Shown here one piece after another: positions 36,060 through 45,531 of a stretch of 48,823 nucleotides of DNA. The notes under the pieces were generated by a model. That model was not told the DNA's origin. It searched no databases and worked only from the letters and a program-made list of their open reading frames with translations. The first letter of the stretch is position 1. Every line of letters starts with the position of its first letter. Made by a program: the position numbers and the translations under genes. The stretch is from Sphaeroforma sirkka (taxonomy: Eukaryota; Opisthokonta; Ichthyosporea; Ichthyophonida): positions 7,501-56,323 of the forward strand of contig LUCW03000663.1 of NCBI GenBank assembly GCA_001586965.3. Reading direction: 5' to 3'.

Positions 36060-37121
36060 TCAAGACTCATGTTGTACTCTATGTCGTTTAGTATTTGGTC
36101 CAGTAACCATTTCCGATGTAGGCGCCTTACGTTTATTATTTGGTAAGGTAATAGCCAAAGGCTGTTCTTCATTAGTAAGTAAGTTTGAACAATTTTCTGC
36201 ACTGTTGGTAAGCAGATCAGAAAGTTTAGTCACGTAGGAAGTAGGTGGCAAATAGGGAATTTCAGATCCGTCAGGGTTTGTAGTCACCTGAGGAAACCCT
36301 TTTCGTTTATCTCGTGTGTTCTTATGTAAACGCTTATTCCATTTCTTATTAAAGATACGAAGAAAGTCGCGAGATTCACGAAATGCATCGGAGGTTAGCC
36401 AAGCTACTGTCCCATCCATGAAACGGGTCTTGTAGTAAGTGTAACCGTCTTCGGATGTTTTATCAATTATATCTTTGACTTGTGACTCCATAACTGGTAT
36501 ATCAGAATCATATGAGCGAGCGAATGAGAGTTCGGAGGTAGGGATACGGTGAGTGCCTAGATTGGTTGCGCTAGTACCATCAATGTTATTCACTTCGTAA
36601 GTATCACTCTTCTCATCATGGTAGGAAATAACAAAAGGTCCTATCGTCTTAGAAGAGAGTTCGGTAACGTTGGCGTTTCGATTTATAATGTTAACGTAAT
36701 CGCCGACTTTGAACTGAACAATGTTCTTAGTGTTATTCCATCGGTTATACGCTTTAAGTAGGACGCGATTCTTGTGCTCGAGTAAACAGGGGTAAACAAC
36801 GTTCTGCATATGCTCGATCTTTTGTAGCCACGGGGTAGCGTGTTTCTCGGGCGCAGTTTTATCAAACGTTGCTTGTAATTCACTATAGCGGCCAAAGAAA
36901 TAGTGAAACGGGAGTGTTCCAGTTTGAGGATTCATGCAGTTATTCATTTGAGTCTGAACCCATTTCAAATGATAAGGCCACATATCTTCAACGTCGTCTA
37001 GTGCGGTACGCAAGAGTTTCTTAAGTTCTCTATGACGTGTCTCATTTGCACCCTGCGTTTGAGGTTTGTAAGGAACACCACGCCTATGGGTCATGCCTGA
37101 TACGAGTATAAGTGCCTCCAT
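36060..37121 (-). pseudogene. Retrotransposon 2 integrase second half, GPY/F module and chromodomain-like tail
   Basis: 353 codons open. Contains GVPYKPQTQGANETRHRELK (catalytic Glu in ANE), a helical segment, GDYVNIINRN, the GPY/F module KTIGPFVIS and YEVNN. Then follows VKDIIDKTSEDGYTYYKTRF with WLTSDAF and FLRIFNKKW, which has the length and spacing of a chromodomain, though the WKGY core is not canonical. Ends with a basic KRHR segment. The protein would be the C-terminal end of Pol; its start lies in frameshifted sequence at 37121-37160. Confidence 0.85.
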
Positions 37122-37667
37122 TACGTCGGTACAAAACTCACTACCGTTATCAGAACATAGTACTCGGGGAAACCGAAGTCATTAAAGACGTGATAGCATA
37201 ATTCTGCCACTGTTTGTGGACGTTTGTTCGGTATTGCGTAAAGCAAGTTATAGCCCGAAGCCACACATAAGAAATGACAGATATATACATCGCCAGTATG
37301 CTTGGATCGCGGGAGTTTAACCAAATCGACTATGACTCGGCGCATCGGTTGGTCTTCTGTCACACTTTTTTAGGGGTGCCCAACCGTATCGCTTGATCTG
37401 GTTCTTTTCACAATCAGTACAGCGTCGGTATACTTCACGTATGGTTTCTTTCAGCGCCGGGTGATCAAGCCCTGCACGAATAGCCATTTTATAAGTATGC
37501 TCATATGCTCGATGCGTTAAATTATGTATAATTATAACTCTACTTTCGAGCTCCTCTAAGTCAGTCAGATTCTGCGTAACGCTGGCTGGATGAACCATAG
37601 TCCTGTTGGAAAGGGCAACCCTCAGTATCAGGAGGGGTAGAGTCCTGAGATACATAATTGACAACAT
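37121..37667 (-). pseudogene. Retrotransposon 2 integrase first half
   Basis: Two overlapping frames: 37667-37317 carries the zinc finger (HRAYEHTYKMAIRAGLDHP and CTDCEKNQIKRYGWAPL, an HHCC arrangement); 37363-37121 carries the first catalytic Asp in RRVIVDLVKLP. The second Asp lies in the shifted frame just beyond. Two frameshifts separate these from 36060-37121. Confidence 0.85.
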
Positions 37668-37792
37668 TGGATTGTTGAAGTATCTTCTTCAGTTGTTTCG
37701 CAACTCCTGGCTGTTCTTTAAGCAGCGCTTTAGTAGTTGAGTGCGAGCTTCAGGTTCTCTTAGAGTTTTGAGTCTTTGATCCATGGCCTTAG

Positions 37793-39004
37793 CTAGTTCC
37801 ATGTTTTTTTACGATCTAATGCCGTTTCAATCGGCATTACCTCGACTGCAATCTTGTTGGGTGCATGTGTTGTACGAGTCTTGAGCTTTTGTTCAAACTC
37901 TTTAGACTCCTCTAGTTTAGCTAAGAATTCGGTTGAGGGTTTCCACTTAGTGGTACCTGCAGGACCGATGCGACAAACAATGGTGTGTTTCCAAGGCGTC
38001 TTCTTAATAGAATAGGATCCCTGATACAAGAACGTGTCGGTTTCACGGTCGACATAAATAGGTTCGTCTTGAATCATATTAATTAAATCACGTATCCATG
38101 GGTCGGAGTTACGTAAGGGACAACACAGCGTAATGGTAGATTTCGTAATATTAACATAATTTAACAACTGTGCGATAAGTTGACAAGGTGGGTTAGCCCA
38201 CGCATTATGCTTTGATAAGTCAAGCTGAAATGCATCACCTTTAGGATGAGTCAACGACCTATATTCAGAAACCTGTTTGTTATGTTCTGCGGCGAACATA
38301 TCAACAGTAAATGGACCCCATCGTGATTGAGCGAGGTTAAACCATTTCTTATTTAGCATCCAATCGGTTGCTAATAACTCTTTGACTGTTTTCTGGTAGT
38401 CGGGCACAAGTCGAGAGAGCATGTCAGGAAGATGGTTATGTATTCCTGGAATGTGTGTTATATTAAAAGCGAACTTGGCAATAATGTCATGCCAGCGGCT
38501 CACCAACTGTGAATCAGGGTTCATATCTTTTAAGTATGTTAAAGACTTTTGATCACAGGCGACAGTAAAGTAACTTCCATAAAGGTAGTCTTTAAACTGT
38601 CTTAGCGCAGTAACTATAGCAAGGAGCTCTTGTTTAACGGTAGGGTAATTCCGTTGACTCTTATTATAACTCTTGCTAAAGAATTGTATGTAGCGCGGTT
38701 TACCATTTATCGTTTGGTAAAGCACTCCACCTACCGCTCGATCTGAAGCGTCGGTTGCTACTTGGAATGGGACACCATCCACAGGGTACTGCATGATGGG
38801 TGCGTCCATTACTTTACTTTTGACTAGTTTAAATGCATCATCACATTCTTTAGTCCAAAGCTTTCCCAAAGGTCCTTTGTGCAGCCGTAGGTGACTGAAA
38901 GGCTTTAAGTAATGAGAAAGATGCGGTACCGAATCCGAGAAGAAGTTAACAAACCCACACACAGAGTTCACATCTCTTCCAGTAATTGGTGTTGATAAAT
39001 CCAA
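37793..39004 (-). pseudogene. Retrotransposon 2 RT connection, RNase H and Dam-like domain
   Basis: 403 codons. Residues 1-75 are the RT thumb/connection (DVNSVCGFVNFFSDSVPHL). Residues 78-200 are RNase H with D85, E126, D151 and D194. Residues about 215-330 are the Dam-like domain, with WGPFTVDMFAAEHN, GDAFQLDLSKHNAWANPPC and LCCPLRNSDPW. The motif at 271-274 is NPPC rather than NPPW. A long Lys/Glu-rich C-terminal extension follows. The conservation of this domain in both elements argues it is part of the ancestral Pol. Confidence 0.85.
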
Positions 39005-39400
39005 CAGAAACTGTTTCTTGCCAGGATCAATTTCTACCCCTGCTGCAGATACTTTGTAGCCAAGTAAGTGTATAGTATCTTTAGCAAAAGAACACTTGTC
39101 TTCGTTAATCTTAAGTTTAGCATGATTAAGTCGCTTTAAGACTTCTTTAACGAGTTTAGCATGTTCATGTGCTGTCTTTGTAATACGTTATACGACAGGT
39201 CCGCAAATAGTTCCATCATAACTTGTTGGAAGAAAGAAGGTAACATGTGTAAGCCTTCAGGTGCACCTTTAAACTGGTACTTCTTACCTTGCCAAGTAAA
39301 GGAAAAGTATTTCCTATGAGGCTCATATATCTGTAGTTGATGGAATGCAGCTTTTAAGTCTATCTTGGAAAAGATAGTCGCACCTCCATTTTGCGTAGTA
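39005..39400 (-). pseudogene. Retrotransposon 2 RT palm, catalytic box deleted
   Basis: After a frameshift near 39360, RT continues with YEPHRKYFSF, FKGAPEGLHMLPSFFQQVM and LFADLSYN. At about 39181-39192 the sequence jumps to ITKTAHEHAKLVKEVLKRL, so the codons for the Y-x-D-D box are missing. The thumb block KLKINEDKCSF follows. Confidence 0.85.
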
Positions 39401-40244
39401 TCTCGCTTATCTTAGGTAAGGGTAAACTATGTTGCGGAATTAGTTTGTTGATTGGCGACAGGTCTAGTACTACTCTTGTTTTACTAAACGTTCCATCAGA
39501 TTTATATTGATCGACCGCTAAGAGAGCTAAGTTAACTGGGGTTGCATCATAATTGATTTCAATTAGACCCTGTTTTAACCAATCTTCGATTTGGGTTTTG
39601 ACTACGTCTTTGTGTCTCCAACTCACGTAGTTATGTGAAGGACACTTTAACTTAGAGAAGTCGACGTTTGTTAAGTCAAGTCTAACGTACCCATTAGAGA
39701 ACTTAAACATACACCAGTCAGTTATTGCAATCTTCCTGTTTTGTATAATTAAGTCCATAATTATATCGGTGAAGTGCGGAATCATATCCTTTGCTTCACC
39801 TTCCGGAGGTTTAGGTATCTTTAACATATTATCATCTGACTGATCTTTATTCGGGTCTAGCCCATTAGGCAGACCAGTGAGTGTTATACCTAAACTGAGA
39901 AGATCAGTCATACCTATAATTAAATCGTATTTCTGAGACATGTCAGTAACGATTAGGTGAGTCTTCACTTCTCTTCTATCTGACAGCATTATGTGTGCAT
40001 AGTCAATGGCTTGTTCGCAAGTAGTAACTTTGCCATTTCCCAAGATTAAATCAGTTGTTTCGTTATGGACAGCCATATCTGTAGCGTAGGCTACTCGGCA
40101 TGAGATAGCAGAGACTTCAGCCCCTGGATCAAATAGTGCCATAACTTTTTCTCCATTTACGAAAACTGTTTGAAAGATACGTTCATCTCCTTTGGTATAG
40201 ATTTTATTGAACATTTTCTCATAATCTTGCTCTAGTGCGCACAT
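39360..40244 (-). pseudogene. Retrotransposon 2 aspartic protease and RT N-terminus
   Basis: 294 codons. Protease active-site segment VMALFDPGAEVSAISC; later KYDLIIGMTDLLSLGI is the downstream conserved strand. RT starts around VDFSKLKCPSHNYVSWRH with WLKQGLIEINYDATPVNLAL and VVLDLSPINKLIPQHSLPLP. Ends at a frameshift inside the RT fingers. Confidence 0.85.
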
Positions 40245-40253
40245 ATGGTACTG

Positions 40254-41461
40254 TCAGTGCTTAACTTGGACGTCTGGTAAGTCCTTGCAATCCTCTTTGT
40301 GCCAACCGTTAGTACCCTTGCAAGTAGCACACTCTTTCATATAGTGTCCAAAATCTGGCTTGCCTGGTGCACACTTAACAGGGTCGTGTCTACCATTCCA
40401 CTTGCCATTACGTTTTGTGAGGTTGTAACCACACTTCTTGCAAGGCGCTCTCACCTTCTTATCACCTTTCGGTTCGGTAGAAGTAGAGCCCAGTACCTCC
40501 AGTAGTAGTGCGAGGTTTCTTAGTACTACGCGCAGTATTAGTCTCTACTGCGTTTCGCTTAGTGGGCTGGGTGTAGCTCGTGGTACTAAGTACTCTAGTA
40601 GAGGAATTGGTATGCTTGTGTACTATCTTCTCAAAGACAGACCAAGGCATAGATCGCAAATCACCATAGGCGATGATGTCAACATTGACTTTCTTAAAGA
40701 GGTTAGCTCCCAGAGTCTCCATCATCTGACAAATTAATAAATATTCGCCAGTATAGGTACGACCACCCATCCGAGTATTCATATGTGTCATATGAGCTAG
40801 AGCACCTCGAATAGTGGTATCGTTCGCAAAGAACTTGCGAGACTCTAGAAGTTCACGGTCACGTGCATCTTCAAAAAAAGGTGTTAAGTATATTATCACG
40901 CAACTGGTGCCAGGGTAGGGCTTTCCAGTTGGGCTCATGAGCCTTCAAGATAGTTCGCCATTCACCTGGCTCACAGAAATGAATAAAGGCATTCATCATC
41001 TGCTTATCCCTAAGGCTGGCAGACTCCTTAAGTTGGTCGAAGGCCTTCAGTGTCTCCACTGTACTCTCATTAGTAGAGAAATCGACCTCAGCCTGCGCGT
41101 TACCTAGCTGCTTTATAAAGCTTGGTTCTAAGTGTTCACGAGGCTCATGCTCAGTGCTACGGGCTGCTAGTGCCAAGATGGTGTCTATTTCCTTTCTCTT
41201 GTTATCGATTAGATAGCGAATGTTATCCGCTTTCCTATCGTCAAGGTCAGAGTCATTCAATAGACGGTCCTCAAGGACTTGCATACCAGAGCGTAATAGC
41301 CTGAGACGAGTATGTCTGGTTCTCACTTCCTCATCCTCAGGATTAGAGCGGGAACTCTCTAACGAGGTACTGGTGTAGCGATTGCCAAAATCGTGATTAC
41401 CAGGGTTAGTTGGCAAATGAGGGTTGATATTACGAGGATGGTAAGCCTCATCGAGTTCCAT
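40254..41461 (-). pseudogene. Retrotransposon 2 capsid and zinc-finger region (gag)
   Basis: Frames 41461-40871, 40938-40462 and 40454-40254 follow one another. The first has an Arg/Glu-rich helical region and FIHFCEPGEWRTILKAHEP. The last carries CKKCGYN with a later GRHDPVKC, and CATCKGTNGWHKEDC, a CX2CX6HX3C cluster homologous to that in element 1. Function as Gag is inferred from position between LTR and protease. Confidence 0.65.
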
Positions 41462-41560
41462 ACGATCATATCCTCTGACAGGGTTAGGTTTGTCAAGAGG
41501 ATGGTCGATGGTAGCATCAGAGCTATAGAGATTAAATTTTGAAATATTATCTCTCGCCAG

Positions 41561-41633
41561 TGGTAACTGGTTTAGTGGTAAACATACTGGCTGGTAAACC
41601 AGTAGGTCTCGGATTCGAAACCCGGCCCGAATT
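41561..41633 (+). pseudogene. tRNA-like insert within gag of retrotransposon 2
   Basis: A D arm (GTTT AGTGGT AAAC, fully paired), an anticodon stem ACTGG/CCAGT around an 8-nt loop CTGGTAAA (GGT or TGG anticodon) and TTCGAAA T-loop sequence are present on the plus strand, followed by T6. The acceptor ends do not pair, so it is a decayed tRNA or tRNA-derived sequence. Translated on the minus strand it forms the tail of a gag frame. Confidence 0.55.
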
Positions 41634-41688
41634 TTTTCTTCTTCTTCGGTATAGGAAGAATATCAGCCAAGTGGGACACGATAGATGG

Positions 41689-41938
41689 GTCCACAACTGC
41701 TGCTGCCGCTAGCTCCTTCAAGAGCGCTTCAGTGCGGTTCAATTGACGTCGAGATTGAGAGGATCCAACCACTCGTTGTCGAGTTATGGCGTCCTCAGCT
41801 TCGGCCCCAAGATGTCCACAACTGCTGCTGCCGCTAGCTCCTTCAAGAGCGCTTCAGTGCGGTTCAATTGGCGTCGAGATTGAGAGGATCCAACCACTCG
41901 TTGTCGAGTTATGGCGTCCTCAGCTTTGGCCCCAAGAT
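41689..41938. repeat. 125-bp tandem duplication in gag of retrotransposon 2
   Basis: GTCCACAACTGCTGCTGCCG starts at 41689 and again at 41814, and the units match for their whole length with about two changes. 125 is not a multiple of three, so the duplication shifts the gag frame; the same peptide appears in two frames on either side. Confidence 0.93.
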
Positions 41939-42411
41939 TTGAGCTGAATGGAATGGCTTCTCCATCGATGGCGAAACCGAAATTTTCGGACAGGTCCAAT
42001 ACTTCCTTTTCACGCCGGATTTGTGCTGGAGTGTCCTTTAGATGTGGAGTTATAATGCCCCCGACATTCGTATCCACGAATTTTCCAGCCTTTCGACGTT
42101 TATCCCCAATATTTGACGGCACGTGGTCAGGGGGGCAAGCTGGGGTCCTGAGCTTCACTCCTAGGTGATACACGGACGCTGGCGAGCCTTTCCGCGGTAG
42201 TAGATACCTCTTCTTCCAAGGCTTTAGGATCCGACGAGTCATCCTCAGAATAATCCTCTGTACCAACCTCAGAATTTGCTTCCCCAACAGTATCCTCGGC
42301 AGGCTCAACTCCAGACAGGCTAGGTGTTTCCACAGGGATCTCAGGAACCTCGGCAGGCTTAGCAGGCTTAGAGCTAGCGGCTCCCTTGCCTTTAGAAGTA
42401 CCCTTAGCCAT
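41784..42411 (-). pseudogene. Retrotransposon 2 gag N-terminal region
   Basis: Starts at 42411 with a Lys/Ser/Pro-rich segment (MAKGTSKGKGAASSKPAKP), acidic in the middle, frameshifts near 42200 and continues to 41784. No domain recognised. Its position just inside the 5' LTR and compositional likeness to the element 1 counterpart suggest a Gag N-terminus. Confidence 0.6.
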
Positions 42412-42492
42412 AGTATTTGCTGGATAGTAAATCGATGTCAGACAGTCTAGAAGCAGTACACTACTGTAACTACTATTTAACTGAAAAAAATA

Positions 42493-43087
42493 AGTAAACT
42501 TCGATGGAAATTACTAGGTTTCAAACTATATTAAACTAAAATACAATTTAGTCAGTTAGGATTTAGCAGTGGTAGCTTGTGTAAGAATGATCGGGACTGC
42601 CTCTTGTTAAGAGCCTAAATATCCTCGATCACACAGGGCGTACCTCTAGATGTTCTTTATTGAATAATTTTCACTAGAAGTACTAAGTGTTCATGACCAC
42701 TTGCCTAATTTGTAAATAGACATAATAACGTAAGTCGCGTTAATACATTAGCTGATATAAATAAAGTTCCATCTGAAGAAAAGTTAAAAAAAGAAAAAGA
42801 CTTATTGGATTTTGGAGATTGGCGGGAGGACCAAAATCTATAAGTAGTAGTTCGGAGATTATAAAATTTAGTTTATAATATCCTACATCTACTAATGTCT
42901 CAAATAGGTCCAAGTAGATGAGTCATACCAAATACTCAGGCTATTGGAGCCATCAAAGTGAATTTAGAACACTTTGGAAATATTGGAAAAAGAGCTTGTA
43001 CTAAATTATTTAAAATACAAATAAAAACCAATGTATTATCTCAATTGATCTTGATATTTTAGACTGACCGGAGGCCGTATTTCTACA
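42493..43087 (-). repeat. 5' LTR of retrotransposon 2
   Basis: Pair of 35336-35932. The inner terminal base is A rather than T, spoiling the TG terminus there. The sequence just inside on the sense strand is TTATTTTTTTCAGTTAAATA, again without an evident tRNA primer-binding TGG. Confidence 0.95.
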
Positions 43088-43091
43088 AGGC

Positions 43092-44172
43092 AAGGAATGC
43101 ACATCCAGCCAAATGAGAACAACAGCTAGTAACCACAACGATAATGACTACGCATCAAGGTATGTTTTACATTTTTGAGAAGGATTGTCGATTCTCTGTA
43201 AGGTGAAACTCAGTTGAGTTTTTATTGATCCCCAGATTCCCAACCTACGATTAGCAGTGAACTACCAGGGAAATTAGAGCATCAAATATATCAGGCCGCA
43301 CCAATGAGGGAAAACTGGCTGCAAACCGCAACGCACGCCTAGCAGCCAGCCAAAGCAAGCCGCTTGGCAAGTTTAGAGTGTTAATGACTAGCAAAAACAA
43401 GTTGTATCACTCTACGCTGTTGAGAAAGAGAGCGCCGCCTTCTACAATAAGCAGTGGAAACAGTGAACATGTAGAAAAGAAGCGAAAAGATATATTCAAC
43501 GTAGATACCAATGTAGTGAAAGGTACTGTGACAGAGTCGAGGTCATTTTATATCGGCGGCTGGATCTTGAAGGAGAACGTTGTAGTACAATGCTGCAAAC
43601 CAGGGAGTGGATCAAAGGCTCGCTTATTTCCAGGGTATTTTACCATTTATCACAATTACCCCTATCTGGCTGTTCGTTTCTGTGATGCTGATACACACAG
43701 AGTATGAATGAAGGACTTATACAAGTATCGTAGAGCAGAAAGCTTACGGCTTAGGGGTCCACCACAGGTGTCCGAAAGGATTTCTGTATTATTCCCATGG
43801 AATCATAGCAACGCACATTGGAACTTGGCGATTGTTACATTGTACACAATTAACGCTACAGTTACTGTTTTAGATGATATGCCAAATCCTGTTGGAGCTG
43901 ACGAACAATTCAATTATATAGTACGATGGATGAAATGTTACCTCACAGATACTGTTATATATAGCCTAAAAGTAGGCGGTATAAACCAACACGACAGTTT
44001 TAGCTGTGGGGTTTTGCTTTGTGCCTATGCTAGAGCAGTATCAGAAAATCCACAACTCGTGCATGATTTGGATGCATTGTCTTCGCACGAATATGTCACA
44101 AGCGTCCAGAAAATGGATTTCCGAAACACTATTCTCGTATATGCCTGTAAAAGAGCATCACAGACCACGTGA
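43092..44172 (+). pseudogene. MULE-associated Ulp1/SENP-type (C48) cysteine protease domain
   Basis: Ulp1-type proteases cleave SUMO-like C-termini; related domains ride in some plant MULEs. After a short exon (to 43159) and a GT-AG intron, exon 43236-44172 holds a frame from 43378 through one in-frame TGA (43705-43707) to the stop at 44172. Catalytic residues visible: His in NAHWNLAIV, Asp in VTVLDDMPNP, Gln in GINQHD and Cys in FSCGVLL. Upstream residues are basic and unmatched. The in-frame TGA lies before the catalytic half, so a protein starting at 43708 would still include His, Asp, Gln and Cys. It lies in the same orientation as, and downstream of, the transposase exons. Confidence 0.82.
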
Positions 44173-44246
44173 GTTGCGAACCAGGTAGTGAGATAGGCTT
44201 GAATGAAGCAGTATATTTCAACACCAATCAATAAAAGTCAACATAC

Positions 44247-44260
44247 CCCCCCCCCCCCTC
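44247..44260. repeat. Poly(C) tract
   Basis: About 14 consecutive C bases, rare in this AT-rich region, 75 bp after the Ulp1 stop. Confidence 0.9.
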
Positions 44261-44335
44261 AACACATTTATTCGTAAAAAATGGATATAGCCGAAGGCTC
44301 TTTAATTTAAATTTAAGCAAATTTTGCACGGTAAA

Positions 44336-44469
44336 GTCACTAAATGTACATAATTTTTTTTGAATTGTCACTAAATGTACATTTGTACATATTTGATCCA
44401 TATTTCATCGAGAAAAGGGTGAATGTACATTTAGTAACTTTTCCACATTTTCAATGTACATTTAGCGAC
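44336..44469. repeat. Nested inverted repeats (GTCACTAAATGTACAT)
   Basis: Two direct copies (44336 and 44367) are mirrored by two inverted copies ending at 44438 and 44469, giving concentric arms of about 16 bp. Could be the MULE right terminus, a small foldback element or a transcription end structure. No partner was found at the MULE left side. Confidence 0.75.
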
Positions 44470-44473
44470 TTTG

Positions 44474-44475
<2 letters not shown>

Positions 44476-44566
<91 letters not shown>
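44476..44566. repeat. (CA)n(TA)n microsatellite
   Basis: About 60 bp of CA followed by about 32 bp of TA, abutting the inverted repeats. Confidence 0.96.
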
Positions 44567-44568
<2 letters not shown>

Positions 44569-45460
44569 GTGATTGCTACGATGTCAGTGTTGCTAGCTCA
44601 CCAGGCTATGTGTTAATCTGTGGCAACAGATAAGCAAGCGTAATCGGCGCTTATGTTCATTTTCGACACATAAATCTTTACCGCTCTGAGAGGCATGTAC
44701 AGTATCGACGTGAGTGAGAAAGAAAATGCGAGGATACTAGATCTTGCGTTTCTTCAGTGCATGTGCGTTGGATATGCCATATACTCGTCATGTTTTGTGA
44801 TTGCCGACCGTGTATGTAGTATTGTACATTAAAACTCACAGTTAACGGGCATTGGCATATGAACAAGATGAATCTACCTCGACTTATGACTTTTTTACGC
44901 CAAGTGATGGACACGTCGATGGGTATGCATCACGATAAGTTGTAAAATTGATCATATCGTCTGGAAAGTTTGCCCACGTTGATTGATGTAGGGAAGCAAA
45001 AATATTTGAGCTATTCACTACAGTAAAAGCTGAAGATAAGACATGAACATGGCGCATATCCAGATACACGTGGCGCGCATTAGAATACACAGGAATAATA
45101 CATTCATATCGTAGCCTCCCTAAATTAGAACAAGCATAACATTCTGTAGACCGCCGGATTTTTGAGAGCCAAGAAAATTGGATTACACTCACTCAAATTT
45201 GGCGCGTAAATGAAAACAGGTCAAACCATAGCACAATCACATACTAAAACATAACTTTTGACGATATTCCGCTGTATATGCTTGTTTAGATAAGATAGTC
45301 AGGTGTGCTGTGGGTCTGTGTGGTAGTTAGAAAGAACGATATGTAGTATCCAAAGCATAGACCAGGCAGAGCAGGCGTATTAGCGCGAAGAGAATAGAAG
45401 TTAACATCCTGACAGGGCAGAAATAGACAGAAGCATGTTTATGTGCTTTTATTCCAACAG
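44567..45460. other. Non-coding stretch
   Basis: No convincing gene. Minus-strand frames of 78-102 codons exist (44678-44914, 44884-45192) but lack recognisable motifs. Confidence 0.5.
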
Positions 45461-45531
45461 GGACAAAGAATCGTAAGCAAGTATAAAGTAATTATTGAAG
45501 CAGCAGTTATAACCATCGCATATGTAGCAAG

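Larger units (their letters stand above)
35336..43087 (-). mobile_element. Gypsy-like LTR retrotransposon 2 with Dam-like domain (inactive)
   Basis: A 7752-bp element with LTRs of 597 and 595 bp that end in TACA, flanked by the 4-bp target duplication AGGC (35332-35335 and 43088-43091). Same domain order as element 1 and related protein sequence, but distinct LTRs, so a sister family. The LTRs differ at only about five sites, under 1 percent, making it the younger insertion. Despite that, gag and pol carry several frameshifts, a 125-bp tandem duplication and a deletion in the RT catalytic box. Confidence 0.93.
23069..44475 (+). mobile_element. MULE-type DNA transposon with Ulp1 domain, split by two LTR retrotransposons
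   Basis: Scattered plus-strand exons together form a Mutator-like element: N-terminal DNA-binding-like region (23292-23635), DDE core (31859-32652), TSN-containing and downstream helper exons (32997-33316), SWIM zinc finger (about 33610-33678), PAGHPKKVRK basic segment (33850s), CCHC zinc knuckle (34070-34111) and a Ulp1/C48 protease domain (43378-44172). All introns look GT-AG. Two minus-strand Gypsy-like elements sit inside exons with 4-bp target duplications. Without them the MULE is only about 5 kb. In-frame stops and frameshifts show it is decayed. The outer ends given are approximate because no terminal inverted repeats were found. Confidence 0.8.

Noticed and set aside
23636..43087. 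Treating the two Gypsy-like elements as true DIRS elements because of the Dam-like domain
   Set aside because: They have direct LTRs with 4-bp target duplications and a D,D-35-E integrase with GPY/F module; no tyrosine recombinase was found.
31859..44172. Alternative genetic code reading the in-frame TAA/TGA/TAG codons of the MULE
   Set aside because: RUVBL1 and MRPS7 use TAG and TAA only as stops and have none inside exons; the MULE also has frameshifts, so decay explains the stops.
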